A stretch of DNA of 64,000 bases from Druceiella hillmani (GCA_039881145.1 JAYKKI010000014.1:3002001-3066000), one strand, 5' to 3'. Shown: positions 35,831 through 48,299, numbered from the stretch's first letter. The notes: generated by a model not told the origin, from the letters alone. Program-made: numbers and translations.

Positions 35831-36611
35831 ATAGACCATGGACATTGCTTAGTTCATTATTTTAAGACAATATAAAGATGACGCTAATATGCAACGATAA
35901 AGGCTAGTAATTTAAATTATATTAATATATTAATAACATAATTAAGCTTTGCTTCAAATTTTAATTTACTTACACTTAATATACTGAAATTTTGCCTCAA
36001 ATTTAATAAACTTAAGCTTTGCTTCAATTCAATTTATATACTATTTCTTCTTCTAATTTTCAATCCTACATAGCACCTCTTATCTTCTACATTTTTAAAT
36101 TAAATTAGGTGATATGTTTTTTTTTATTTCGAAGGTTGTAAATACGAGTACGATTGAATAACAAGAAATGCACTTTTCATCTTTGTGTGTGTGCCTGTAC
36201 GTGAGAGAACAAAGAACCATCGACTTGGCATTGATTCCAAAAATTGCTAGCCTTAGCAGTATTTTGAAAATTTATTCATGTTGGCCCAAGATATTTTACC
36301 GCAAAATTTCCAATCAAGAATCCGCATTTTCATATTTTTCTGCGCATATTTCGTTGGATATTTGCAAATGCAGCGAATTGTGCACTTGAACCAGATATTT
36401 GATACTCTGCTATTTCCATTTCCACAAATAAGTTGAAATATTAATTAAAGCAAAATAATATACGTAAGCATATGTTTAACTAGCTTTTAACTATTAAAAT
36501 ACGAAGTAATTTCGATAGAGTAAGTAAACTTTTGACTGGCGCCATACATTAGTACATTGGTACCAATTGGAGATTTTGTTAAAATATCGGTGAAATAACG
36601 TTATTATGAGT

Positions 36612-36850
36612 AACTAGCGCGACCCGTGCAAAGTCTTCGCATTATTTATTCCATTATGAAGCTCAGATGACAGATCAAACAAATATTTTACTAAAATTGA
36701 CATATAGAGGCGCAAGTATCAAAAGCATTGAGCTAAAGCGGCACTTTATTTATACGTGAGTGGATTTGAAATTAAACAAAAATTTTACCGACCGTCAATC
36801 ATATTGACGTTGAGCCGTTAGATGGCAGCATTGCTGTTTTGTGTATATAA
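36612..36850 (+). mobile_element. SINE / non-LTR retroelement remnant
   Basis: Head GCGACCCGTGCAAAGTCTTC and a later GTTAGATGGCAGCA resemble the - strand fragment at 4739-4856 (GACCCGTGCGAAGTCTTCGC, GATGGCG). The two are diverged. Family not assigned. Confidence 0.35.
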
Positions 36851-37020
36851 TTTTAATAATTAATTAATTTGCAAAAACAATAGCCATAATAATTTTTTTA
36901 GTTGTGGATGCCGGTAGAGCAAGCAATTATCTACAAAATGATATATAATTTATGTGGATTAGTTGTGAGGTTTTTTCTAAAAAGGGAGTGTAACATCTTA
37001 ACCTTAGCGTATTAATATAT

Positions 37021-37043
37021 ATGATGATGATGATGATGATGAT
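37021..37043. repeat. (ATG)n microsatellite
   Basis: Seven ATG/GAT repeats. Confidence 0.9.
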
Positions 37044-37193
37044 ATTTTAATGTTTTACTATCTTGCTTAGAGGAAAAAATAATGCTAAGGCAAAAAAGAT
37101 AAGTTTTTATAGATTAACGCTTTACATTTCATGTTCATAAGTATCCCAATAAGTAAGTAGATCCTTTCTTTTATTAGGCACTTGTGATATTGA

Positions 37194-37274
37194 AACTACG
37201 TAACAATTCGTTTAGTTATTTTTTAATGTATATATTCATCATTCAAAAATAACTAAACCAATTGTTACGTAGTT
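37194..37274. repeat. Hairpin, 30-bp arms with one mismatch
   Basis: Arms 37194-37223 and 37245-37274 (AACTACGTAACAATT...GTTATTTTT and its complement) flank a 21-nt loop. It resembles a minimal terminal-inverted-repeat element, but no clear target duplication was seen. Confidence 0.85.
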
Positions 37275-37279
37275 AGTAA

Positions 37280-39105
37280 ACAAACATCGAGACGGACTGA
37301 CGAAATTTTTTTCTATAATTTTGAAATCGTACATCGTTAATACTGAAACCATAAATGATATTAACATTTTAATATAATATTTTACCACATACAACACATA
37401 ATTATGTAATCAAATAAATGTAAGCTTATAAAGTGCATCCCTAGTGTTCGTGTTTACAACTTGTCCGAAATTACATTGCTTGAAATAAAAAAGACTTGTT
37501 CCTCGTTACTCATTGTTTCCATTTTCCTGACATATCGCTTGTCTTGTTTTATTTAATTTTATATTGACTGTATTTTTATCTCTTGTATATATTTTATGTA
37601 AAAAATCCCTTGAATTGTAATTTCGTCAAAATAATTAAAAGAATCGTGGAAGGGGTTAATAAAAATAAAGGAACAAGAGAGTTTTTAAAGGAAATATTAA
37701 TGGATAAACACGAATCACGTAGAGATCTGTGCGGATGTATGTACATTTGTACATACGTACATACTTCAAACTTTATAAAATCCGAAGGGAGCATCCAATC
37801 GACTTTTTTAAGAACAAAAAAGTAACATAGAAACCTATAATACAAGAATCGAAAAGTATATATTGAAAACTATTCTCAGAAGTAGAATAAAAAAACTGTT
37901 TTTTTTTGTTATTCACTGGCAGGTTGAATAAGAAAACTGTTTTTTTTGTTATTTTTTGTTATTACTTGCAGCAGAGAAACATATTGCCATTATCGAATAA
38001 CAAACACTAGTGTTATTCGACTGCATAAATTTTAGAAATTAATCTTTGGTGTTCATGTTTCCTATTGTAAATAATATAAGCTTGCTTCACTTGAAGCGAA
38101 ATTATCGAACCATGTTTGTAAAATAACAATAACTAGATTGATTATGACTATATTGTGTATTTCACATGTAGCCTCATTTTGGTGAAAGTTTTTTTTTGTT
38201 TGGTAGTATTCTTATCATACTGCACGTTTTTTTTATTGTTAATAACTCCTCGGTTATTTTTGTTGCCTTCATCAAACATTACACTATACCACTGCGCTAA
38301 TATTTTTCAATTGTTTTACTGTAGCTGTAAGGGATTCCTCTTGTAGTATCCGCTATTTGTGTTTTTATAGTTTATAAGCTTCAGTAGATTTTATTGAGGC
38401 GTAAATAAAAAGTTTAAATGATTTAAGCAATTTTACGTGAAACAGACATCGGCTTATATTACTTCGTAAGGTCAGGCACTTAGGAACCGAAAAATGTCCC
38501 GCTAAAAACGGTGCTAAAATAGCATCGTTTCATTTCAGTTGTTATCTTAATTCCCGCGAATACGTTTAACCTGAATACTGTCAAAATATGCCGGAATGCG
38601 TAATAAAAATATGTTTAAATTTCAGTCAAAAATATTTTTAAGACATATTTTTGTCATATTAACACATATTTTTATTATTAAATTTTTTTTTTAAATAACT
38701 ACGTTGTGGCTTTGTTAAGACGCGTTTTCACACATTATTATTTTTAATATTAATTTTTCTTTGCTTTGATTTTTGAAAATCTGCCGGCGAGTAAGGTACC
38801 GGAAAATCAGAAAGTATTAGAAGCAAAACGAGTTAGTGTTTTTTCCATCAGTTTATCACTTTACTAACTCAAAAATGAATAACGTAAAGCTTACAACGTA
38901 AAATTAATAACGTAAAGCCATATACTTTTTGACATAGCCTATACACGAAAGGCAAACTTTCTTACACACACGTAGTGTTTTTAGTATTATATTGTTGCCA
39001 AAGACTAGTCCGCTAGCGCACTATCGGTTATTAATATCTTTCTCCAATTTGCCAAGAACAGTAAGTTTATAAAGGAATTGCGTAAAACAATATATAAAAA
39101 AAATT
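37280..39105. other. AT-rich non-coding DNA
   Basis: A short direct repeat AATAA(A/G)AAAACTGTTTTTTTT(T)GTTATT lies near 37887 and 37927. Otherwise nothing recognised. Confidence 0.4.
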
Positions 39106-39106
39106 T

Positions 39107-39122
39107 ATATGTATATATATGT

Positions 39123-39184
<62 letters not shown>
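39107..39184. repeat. (AT)n microsatellite
   Basis: About 75 bp of AT with GTAT/ATAC interruptions near each end, partly palindromic. Confidence 0.95.
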
Positions 39185-39185
<1 letters not shown>

Positions 39186-39255
39186 CATACTTACCTATGT
39201 AAACGGAGTAACACAGAACGTGTTAATTACTTACGCTAGCGATCCTCTGCTTGAT

Positions 39256-39416
39256 AGCAAAGATCTTTGCTAATATCCCACATGAAGATGTTGTAATACA
39301 ACGAAACCTAGGTCGTGGTAAAGAAATTAAAAAAAGTAGAAATAATACTACATCACGTAGTTTCATTTAATTGTGAATAATGAATTTCTACAAAATTAAC
39401 GCCAAATATATTCAAT
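39256..39416 (+). mobile_element. Hammerhead-ribozyme element, single long arm (copy 9)
   Basis: It starts inside the palindrome centre, AGCAAAGATCTTTGCT, and runs through the long arm to ATATTCAATAT. The remnant of the opposite arm shows it descends from a palindromic copy. The ribozyme motif (39278-39318, +) has ATGAAGA in place of CTGAAGA, changing an essential core C, so it should be inactive. No clear target duplication was found. Confidence 0.8.
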
Positions 39417-39419
39417 ATA

Positions 39420-41140
39420 TTTATTATTATTCTTCAGATAATATTTGGATTCACACCTGGGCAACGTTATTTTTTTCACTTACACCAGTAGCAGAGGTAG
39501 AATATATAGATTATTTTAACATCACGCAAGATGGCATTTTGACATATTTGTATAAAATAAAACAGTGAAATAAAGGAATTGAGACAATCGACAGATAGTG
39601 GAAATAAATCCAAACTGATTACCACATAATGAAATTGAGGTAATAAAGACACCTTAATTTTGTATCGTTAGTGATACACATATTGGAATAACCCATTGTA
39701 TCTACAAATTATATTTGCTTTTTGTTATTAAATGGAATTAAAAATTATTTCCTTCATCATTTTACATATATTCCAAGTAATTTCAACAATATGATACCAA
39801 TAAATACGCAAAAAAATTAAGAACTGTTTTCTTTAAAGTTTGTTGTGTAATCATAAAATAAGGCACATGTTACGATAACGTTACCTCGACATCGAATACA
39901 GGTAATCATATAATTGTCGTAATTTCGTCTATGTAGTGTCGTTTATATATTGCTCAATATAACTTTGACTATATCTTTATATTTAAGTATATGAACACTG
40001 GCATACAATAGTTTAAGAAATGGTTATTTGTTCTCTAAATTTATAATCTTCTGAATTCATTCCTTTTTAATACGTTTAACTTAGAAAGCTTTTTACCTTT
40101 AGTGTTTTAACGGCGATTATCTTTGCTGATGACTCACCGCAACACAATGATTAAAACTATATAACACGATAGTTAAAATCACAAAAGTTAAAAATATGTG
40201 GATTGATTTATATTTTTAATCACAATTGTTAAAAATACAAGTATATAACAACCCAAAAAAATGTAAATTTTTATAAATAGATACAAAAATGGCTTAATAA
40301 ATTAAATTAAACCAACACACATTTCTTTTACATTCAATATAGTAAATCTTTTTTTCCATATTTATTCAAAATACAGTTATCTCCTATGTTAGACAAAAAT
40401 AATTAGGGAAGATTTAATCATAAATTAGAAACAACTTCAGTGGTTATTGAGATAAAACTCAGAACTTTGGATCAAGAATAAAATAAAAATTTATAATCGA
40501 ATTTTTAAATTGATCTGGCTTACGATATTAAAATTTGAGCATATAGTAGAAAAGTGAACTATCAACAAAAAAAAAATTTCGAAAATAAAATGCTGCGGAA
40601 AATTGTCCATGCCCCATTATATATTTGCGATAGTGACCTATACCTTAATCTGCCAACAGAATGAAATAATCAAAAAAATAGAACAAACTACATATGCGGT
40701 CGCAGATTCATAAAAACTCAGGGATGAAAGCAGTCGTCAGTATGGTGAATATGCGACCATGACTCAACAGAACTAAACCTCATAAATTGATGGCCTAAAA
40801 TTTGATAGGAGGACTACCCTATGGTGATTGCCACGTGATAATTACAAAATTTAAAAAATAGTCGTTTTGTCTGATCGTAATTGAGATTGTGTTTTTAGTG
40901 TGTAAAAGTTCTACATTACTCATTGATCCAATTTGTTCTTTTCGTGAACGATTTTTCATCTCGTAATAAAATTAAAAAAAAACGTTTGTCATTTTTTATT
41001 TAAACCAATTTACGAGAAATTTTAAATATGTTACTCATTTAAAAAAAAAATCCCAAACGTTATATATCGCGTTACGCTTTTCCAACACCATATTAATACT
41101 CTCGTTTACATTTCTGCCCGGAATATCTTAGAAGCTACAC
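39420..41140. other. AT-rich non-coding DNA
   Basis: Nothing recognised. Confidence 0.4.
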
Positions 41141-41149
41141 ATGAACTCG

Positions 41150-41490
41150 GTAAGCTTTTAAGCAAGTGAATAAATAAGATGACGCTCACCCCAAAGCTGC
41201 ATCAGCAACGAGTGCCTTAGTCCAAATCGTAGTCAGCTGCAAGTCACATGCAGGGCGGACGGCCCAGGATCCGCCCAGTATTGATTAACGGCCTTCTGAA
41301 ATATTCCGTTTGGTGCCGTGCGGCAATCAACAACAGGCCAGGTCCATCAGTGTTGCCACTTTGCATGATAATTTAATCTATTGTGGCTGCCTGCATCTGC
41401 AAATGGCTCCGTCGCGTGCGTCCACCCCGGTAACTCGGCCCTTTCATTTGGCAAATGGGTTGGTTGCCAGTAAAATGATTGATTCAACTC
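41150..41490. other. GC-richer block, conserved non-coding or small exon candidate
   Basis: Contains TATTGATTAACGGCC, GCATGATAATTTAATC and CTGCAAATGGCTCC, which look like transcription-factor clusters. On the - strand a 47-bp segment (41191-41237) lies between TGACTTGCAG and GGG/GTGAGCGTC, with one open frame (LTTIWTKALVADAALG). The acceptor pyrimidine tract is weak, so the exon reading is doubtful. Confidence 0.3.
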
Positions 41491-41874
41491 TTGAATCAAA
41501 GCATGTTGAACTACAAGTGAATTTATTTTTGATCAACGGAAAGCCCTTTAATGCTTGTGTTCAAAGGATCGTCCCTCAATCTGTTTGTACATCAGATTAC
41601 TGCCATGAAACTCATTTCATTTTTGATATAAGTATATGACATTTTGCAACATAAAGAAATCTCAATTGACATGTAATAAAATAAAAATATTCTTTTAACC
41701 GGGGAAAACCAAAACGAAGGGGGTAACAATTTTATCATTTTATGTGTGTGAATATGAATATTCATTTAATGAGTTTTGAGTACAAAAGTCTAAAAGGTCA
41801 TAAAAGCTAAATTTAAAATTAATTTGGAGTCAAATAATATGGATCTTTCGAATTCGCCGAGGAAACCTACAGTA

Positions 41875-42930
41875 AATGTCATCAATTTTTACTTATATTA
41901 ATTTTTTTTAAACAAATGAATAGCCAAGTGTCATATCTATAACTGCAACAGTTTCAGTTCGTTGATTATAAGTCAATAAGGACAAGAAATTAGATATTTT
42001 GTCATTAATGGCTTAAAATTCAAATTGGCTGTCGTAATTAGAGAGAATTATAAATCTAAACAATTTGAAATGGCACATGCTTTTATTTCATAAATCTATA
42101 CACCTATCGAATCAAAGTTATCTAGTAAATGTAATCTATTATTACTTAAATTATTTTTTTATACCAAATAAATAGCCAAGTGTCGTATTTATAGCTGCAA
42201 CGGTTTTAGTTTGATTATTATAAGTCAATCAGGACAGGAAATTAGGTATTTTGCCATAAAACGTTTATAATTCAAATTGGTTGTCGTAATTAGAGAGATT
42301 TCGAAATCTAAACAAATTGAAATGGCACATGCTTTTCTTTCATAAATCTATACACCTATCTATTCAAAGTTATCTAGTAAATGTAATCTATTATTACTTA
42401 AATTAATATTTTTGTACTAAATATTGAATATATTTGGCGTTAATTTTGTAGAAAATCATTATTCACAATTAAATGAGACTACGTGATGTAGTATTATTTC
42501 TATTTACCACGACCTAGGTTTCGTTGTATTACAACATCTTTAGGTGGGAAATTAGCAAAGATTAGACTTTCTTTCTAATCTGCTACTAATCTTTGCTAAT
42601 ATCCCACCTGAAGATGTTGTAATACACCGAAACCTAGGTCGTGGTAAAGAAATTAAAGAAAGTAGAAATAATACTACATCACGTTCATTTAATTGTGAAT
42701 TTTTATACCAAATAAATAGTTAAATGTCATATCTATAACTGCAACAGTTTCAGTTCGTTAATGATAAGTCAATGAGGACAGGAAATTAGATATTTTGTCA
42801 TTAAACGCTTATAATTCAAATTGGATGTCGTAATTAGAGAGAATTCGAAATCTAAACAACTTGAAATGGCACATGCTTTTCTTTCATACAACTATACATC
42901 TATCTAATCAAATGTATCACCAAAAAGATT
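41875..42930. repeat. About 245-bp tandem repeat, three copies, third split by an insertion
   Basis: AAATGGCACATGCTTTT occurs near 42067, 42320 and 42864. AATAGCCAAGTGTC or AATAGTTAAATGTC occurs near 41919, 42170 and 42714. The third copy is interrupted at 42423-42699 by a ribozyme element. Copies differ at roughly one base in ten by eye. Confidence 0.9.
42423..42699 (-). mobile_element. Palindromic hammerhead-ribozyme element, copy 10, nested in a tandem repeat
   Basis: About 277 bp with the long arm at left (ATTGAATATATTTGGCG) and the short arm ending AATTGTGAA. Flanks TTTTTGTACTAAAT and TTTTTATACCAAAT form a 14-nt duplication with two mismatches. The uninterrupted repeat copy at about 42157 supplies the empty site. 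The - strand ribozyme (42507-42547) has CTAAAGA for CTGAAGA. The + strand one (42604-42644) keeps the core but has ACACC for ACAAC in stem II. Confidence 0.88.
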
Positions 42931-42944
42931 GAAATATATTAAAT

Positions 42945-43150
42945 ATTGAATATATTTGGCGTTAATTTTGAATAAGTTCATTATCCATAACTAAATGAAA
43001 CTACTTGATGTATTATTATTTCTACTTAATTCTTTACCACGACCTGGGTTTCTTGTAAATTCATCTTGGATCTTCAGGTGGGCAGTTAGCATAGAGAATT
43101 TAAATAAAGTAGAAATAATACTACATCACGTAGTTTTATTTAGTTATGAA
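42945..43150 (-). mobile_element. Hammerhead-ribozyme element, copy 11, old and diverged
   Basis: Starts ATTGAATATATTTGGCGTTA and ends with a diverged short arm (CTACATCACGTAGTTTTATT TAGTTATGAAT). The ribozyme region is disrupted: GACCTGGGTTTC, then TTGTAAATTCATCTTGGATC in place of stem II. Flanking AAATATT/AAATATTAAAT is a possible duplication. Most diverged copy in the window. Confidence 0.75.
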
Positions 43151-43460
43151 TATAATAAATGTTCAAAATATTAAATTTTACTACAAAAATATAAACATAA
43201 AGTTGCAAAAGCTTTTACGAGCAAAAAACTATCTGAATATACTCGTACTAAATTTAAATACGATAAAATAATAAATATTTTTCATAATAATGTATTTTTT
43301 CCTTAGTGTACTCTATTAACAATATTAGGTTTTAAATATGCACAGATTTCTAATTTCACTATCAAATGCAAATCTCAATTAATATAAAGTATGTTTAAAG
43401 TATTTCCTTATACATATAAAATGGAAGCAATTTTTTTTTCCTGTACGTGCCACGTGCCAC

Positions 43461-43511
43461 AAATTAAAAAAAAATTGAAATTACCCCACAATTTCAATTT
43501 TTTTTTAATTT
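43461..43511. repeat. Perfect 22-bp hairpin
   Basis: AAATT-A9-TTGAAATT (43461-43482) and its exact complement (43490-43511) flank a 7-nt ACCCCAC loop. Confidence 0.85.
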
Positions 43512-43554
43512 TTCCTTTTTTCATTTCATGTATCAATTTATTGAACGTAGAAAA

Positions 43555-44155
43555 TTATTAGGACTCTAAATTTTTTTTCAGAGTTTACTCCTTAAGGATC
43601 GATTTTCATATATAGCGCCAAGTTTGAAGTTTTATGAGGAATAAAATCAGAAGTTTAGAGCTTACGAAATTCACAACGTTAAAACAAGTATACCGTTAGG
43701 TGGCCTCTCCGCACAACATTTCTGCGCATCTTTAGAGTGAGATAGCAATATGTTTATTTGACACTTTCTTATGGCGTAATTGCGGTGATTGAATGTGACA
43801 CACATAGTTTACTTCCGTTTCCTTATATCGACATGTAATCAGTAATTATTTGGTGTTTTCTCTCCTACAAAATTCAGAAACCTCTTTTAATTTTAACATC
43901 TTAGTCTGACGTTATTAAATGTTTTTAATTTTGTTGTATACATTTAATCTTGTTCGTTTCTGTTTTGCTTGAAAATAATTACATTGTGAGCATTTTTTTA
44001 TTAAAGAATTTTCCATTTACATTTAATGATATTTTATATTTATATTTATATACAGTGTAACCTATTTTATGCATTCTAATACACAATTGTACTTGAGGAG
44101 TGAATTCCAGTCGAGCGTCAGAGCTGAAACGTACATTTTTTTAGTTTTATGTCAG
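43555..44155. repeat. About 600-bp dispersed duplication, copy A
   Basis: Shares long similarity with 46410-47035: GATCGATTTTCATATATAGC, AAGTTTTATG, TCTCCGC(A/G)CAACATTT, CTTAGTCTGACGTTA and TATACAG(T/C)G follow in the same order. No ORF. Copies are clearly diverged. Element type unknown. Confidence 0.85.
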
Positions 44156-44639
44156 TTGTAGAGATATGGTTGAAAAGGTTCACGGAAAAACATGCCTTGC
44201 CTCCAAAGAAACTGCTGAAATAAAAATTATGAAAAAATAACGTTACGAGCGTGGTACTAAAAGCTCTTAGATCAATACCCTTGAAACGATTTAAAAAAAT
44301 ATATATTTAAATTTCCAAATTGCATAAAATTTTGCATATCCCCTATTTTATTATCGGTGTATTTATTTGCTTATCATTTCTAAATACTATATTGCCAACT
44401 ATAATTTGAGAAGATTTCAAAATATAGACGTTCCTTAATAATACCCCTAATTAAATAAATAATTTGAAGTAAAAATATTTCGAAATGCTAAAATACATTT
44501 TTATTCATTTGTAACATAAACTTTGTGCACGAAATCTTAAATTTCTGCTATTAACAGTTCAATAGATACATTCGGCAACAAAAATAAGACACCCGCTACA
44601 TTTGAATATTTATAAATTTCTTATTTCTAGTTTAAGTAG

Positions 44640-44642
<3 letters not shown>

Positions 44643-44686
<44 letters not shown>
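44643..44686. repeat. (AT)n microsatellite
   Basis: About 44 bp of AT dinucleotides. Confidence 0.95.
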
Positions 44687-44688
<2 letters not shown>

Positions 44689-45036
44689 AAACATAAAACG
44701 GGACAAAAATTCTAGTCCAATCTATTCAAAGTTCGAATGATTTGATAAATTACTACCAGAGCTTACGCAACTGAGCTTCCTTAAATCCGAGGGTCTTCCT
44801 GTTCAAAATATTGATTTACCGAGATAGAGTGGCGATTTATAAAGCCTGATGAATATCAAGCTCTATGCCCCTATACCAAGTATCAATCCCCTTCATGCCT
44901 TATCGGGAGTCAGCTCATAGACCCGTACAGCAAACCGTGACGGCGCATACATTCGTCGTACGGGTCATTTGTAAACTTGTCTCAGTGTCACGTAACTGGA
45001 AGGTCAGCCAAAAAAATTTTAATCAATTGAATCTTT

Positions 45037-45470
45037 GGCGACTGACCCAGTCGTCCTTCTCTGTCAACTTTTATTTATTAATTCTTGAAATAATAATAAA
45101 TATTGCATTTTATTTTATTTTGCCTTTTAATACTAATAAAATGTATATGGTCTATTAGTTTGTCTAACATTTATACAAACGGGATAACTCGTTTTCATTC
45201 CAAACTACAATGTTTGTCTATTATGAACATGGAAAAAATGGTAAAAAATCTTTGTCGTCTGACCCAGTCTTTCTTCTTTGTTAATTTTATTTATTAATCC
45301 TTGAGATAAAAATAAATATTGCATTTAAGTTTATTTTACCTTTTATTACTAATAAAATGTATGTGGTCTATACGTTTGTCTAACATTAGTACAAATGGCA
45401 AAATTCGTTTTATTTCAAACTACAACTGGTCCATTATTAACAGGGAAAAAATGGTAACAAAATCGGACAA
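45037..45470. repeat. About 218-bp tandem duplication
   Basis: CTGACCCAGTC starts the two units near 45040 and 45258. Both continue through TTTATTTATTAAT, ACTAATAAAATGTAT, TTTGTCTAACAT and GGAAAAAATGGTAA. Confidence 0.9.
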
Positions 45471-45692
45471 AATATTGATTCATTAAAGAATTACGAAAAC
45501 GTGTATAATCTATTTGTTCTACTTTAATATGAAACTCACACATTCAATAAACATTTTCCCGTCTGTACTCTTTATCATATAATGGATAGATTGTAGTGGT
45601 AATCGCAATAATAGAAAAAAAAATCTTTTCAATCGTAGTTAACTTTTGTGATCTTTCCTTCGAAAATTGATATCTCGTATTTAATGATAGCC

Positions 45693-45693
45693 G

Positions 45694-45722
<29 letters not shown>
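45693..45722. repeat. (AT)n microsatellite
   Basis: About 30 bp of AT dinucleotides. Confidence 0.95.
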
Positions 45723-45724
<2 letters not shown>

Positions 45725-45727
<3 letters not shown>

Positions 45728-46405
45728 GAGACTTAATTTTAAAGCTCCGACTGAACTTTAAATCCACAAGTTTGACATAACATGGCAGTTTTTTTATAAT
45801 TTTCCTTCAAATACACTACTTAACTACTCGCTAAACAATGTACAGATATTTAAAGACTTTCTGTTACCTCTTTTGGATTCCCAAGTATAAAAGAAAAAAA
45901 ACCTGATGAAATCAATCACGTATGCGTTTGCCGTAACCACTTTTTTTCATAAATCACTCAAAATTAATATTCACAATTTGACACTGCAATAAAGCATTAA
46001 TATTAACCCACATATATTTTAATAGCTGGTACCCAAAGATATTTATATGAAAATTGCAGGGAGGGAATTAATAACAAAAAAAAGTTATTCCCAGGATAGC
46101 ATGGAGTATCATTTGAAAGGGCTAGTAATAATTTTAGGTAGTATAACTTCAGAGGTATAATGAAAAAGAGACAAAAAATTGTAGACCTAGCCCTTCATTT
46201 CCGAAATTATTGAATGTAAAGTTTGAAAGTAAGCAATAGGGTTTTTAGAAGCTGACGCAAAGATTATAGAAAAACTACAACAATTATTCTGAATGTTGGA
46301 ATTTGCGAGATATTTCCTATAATATATTTATACAGCCTCCTATCCAACTTAATTATATTAAGTATTTTTAAATATTAATGGCGCTAAGAAATCCCTATTA
46401 GTGAT
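45725..46405. other. AT-rich non-coding DNA
   Basis: Nothing recognised. Confidence 0.4.
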
Positions 46406-46409
46406 GACT

Positions 46410-47035
46410 GTTTTTGGAATTTACTCTTTAAAAATCGATTTTCATATATAGCGCCCGGTATGAAGTTTTATGGAGAGTAAAATCAAAAGTTTAGAGCGTT
46501 AAAAAAAAGTGTAACCGGTAGATTCTGATACTACAAAGTGCAGAGCGTTAAAAAAATGTAACCGTTAAATGATCTCTCCGCGCAACATTTTTACGCATAT
46601 TTAAAGTAAGATATTAATATGTTTATTTAACATTTCCTAGTGACGTTATCGCAGTGACGGAGTGTGACACATATAGTTTACTATCGTCCTTTTATATAAC
46701 GATGTACTCATTAAATGTCATTATGCTCCTGTTATCTTCTGTCATACAAAATTAAAAAGTCTCTTTTAATCTTGACTTCTTAGTCTGACGTTACTAAATG
46801 GTTTAATTTTTTTGTATGAATTTAATCTTTTTCATTTGTGTTTTTCTTGAAAATAATTATATTATAAGCATTTTTTTTTAGTAAATAATTTTCTATTTAC
46901 ATTTAGTTATATCGATATTTATATTTATATACAGCGTTACCTATTTTATACATTGCAAGGCAATCGTACTTAATGTTTACTCTTTACTCCAGTCGCGCAT
47001 CGGAGCTGACATGCACAATTTTTTTTATGAAATGT
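46410..47035. repeat. About 620-bp dispersed duplication, copy B
   Basis: Partner of 43555-44155, same orientation, about 2.86 kb away. It holds an extra local duplication, AGAGCGTTAAAAAAA, twice near 46493 and 46540. Confidence 0.85.
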
Positions 47036-47249
47036 GTACTGCATTAAGCCGACATAGTGATGCACGAATTCCTAATGAAAATTTAGAGTAAAATTCAGTT
47101 TAATGGTTTAAATTTCAAATATTAAATGCAATAAGGTATTCAGTATAAGAATTGTTACAAATTTTTCGCTCTATTGGTATTTTTTAAATAACAACCCTTT
47201 CAAAAAATTAAAATTAATTTAATGAATTGAAGAGCCACAAAGTATAAAA

Positions 47250-47575
47250 TAATGTTAAAACACACTGACAAAATATAAAAATGTATTATATTTAATAACT
47301 ATTATACATTCATTATGCATGTTAAAACACACTGACAAAATATAAAAATGTATTATATTTAATATCTATTCTGCATGTTAAAACACACTGACAAAATATA
47401 AAAATGTATTATGCATGTTAAAACACACTGACAAAATATAAAAATGTATTATATTATGCATGTTAAAACACACTGACAAAATATAAAAATGTATTATATT
47501 TAATAACTATTATGCATGTTAAAACACACTGACAAAATATAAAAATGTATTATATTTAATAACTATTATGCAGTC
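47250..47575. repeat. Variable-length tandem repeat, six copies
   Basis: ATGTTAAAACACACTGACAA starts six units (47251 to about 47514) of about 40-70 bp. They differ in how much of the tail TTTAATAACTATTATGC is kept. Confidence 0.95.
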
Positions 47576-47932
47576 ATCCCCAGTTTAACTGTTCACTTGT
47601 AGTATTAGGTTTTATACTTCTACGTAAGTGAAATCGTTTAAACCGACTACGGAAAGCTATCAGCGTTTAAATCTAAACACATTTGGATCCAAAGCCTTCG
47701 CGCAAGCCGTAATACTACGAGTAGTTCCTTAATAAGATAAGAATAGTACAAAGGCAGTGAAATACTCTGTATCCACATTAAGATTACAAAAATATCTTAC
47801 CGCGTACCAACTTAACCCGCAAATACTCGTCGAGCCCACACACATTAAACAAATCCAAACATTTATTTGCCAGGAGCGGGACATAAAAGTGCCATTATAT
47901 TTTTCTACATCCACAAATAAAGGGATACTTAC

Positions 47933-48130
47933 GTTAACATCTTTTTTAACATTATCCACTTAAAGAGAGCGATACGCACAGTTTGGCAAGTGAATCGAGA
48001 TAAATGCGTCGGCACGGCATGCGGGATGAGTTTGTTCCGCGATCGCGGTGATACGGCCCGCATGCCTGTTTGGGGATGGGGTGCTGTGAGGGGTTGCTGG
48101 CGGGACGCCGTCAAAATAGCAAGATCTGAC
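47933..48130 (-). CDS. Possible exon (fragment) ending at a GTAAGT donor
   Basis: A GC-rich, CpG-rich block on the - strand, ending AAGATGTTAAC/GTAAGTATC. A 61-codon frame (48114 to the donor) and a longer overlapping one are open. The translations are basic and proline-rich (ASRQQPLTAPHP) with no recognised domain, so a 5' untranslated exon or promoter is as likely as coding. The block resembles 20979-21181 and 61124-61260 in composition, strand and donor. Confidence 0.3.
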
Positions 48131-48194
48131 TAGTTGGCTGTTAAAGTTTGTAATTAGGTTTTTGTAGTGTATTTGTCTTTGGTGTGATTTATTC

Positions 48195-48290
48195 TTGTGG
48201 TTGTCAGCGTCAGATTCGTAGTAGTTCGTAGAAGTTCGTAACCACACAGTGTAAGGTTCGTAGCAGATCGTAGCATTACGTAGAAGGTGA
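48195..48290. repeat. Degenerate TTCGTAG short tandem repeat
   Basis: About six copies of (T/A)TCGTAG(C/A)A-like units, e.g. GATTCGTAGTAGTTCGTAG and GTTCGTAGCAGATCGTAGC, just upstream (on -) of the CpG-rich block. Confidence 0.7.
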
Positions 48291-48299
48291 AGAATTAGT

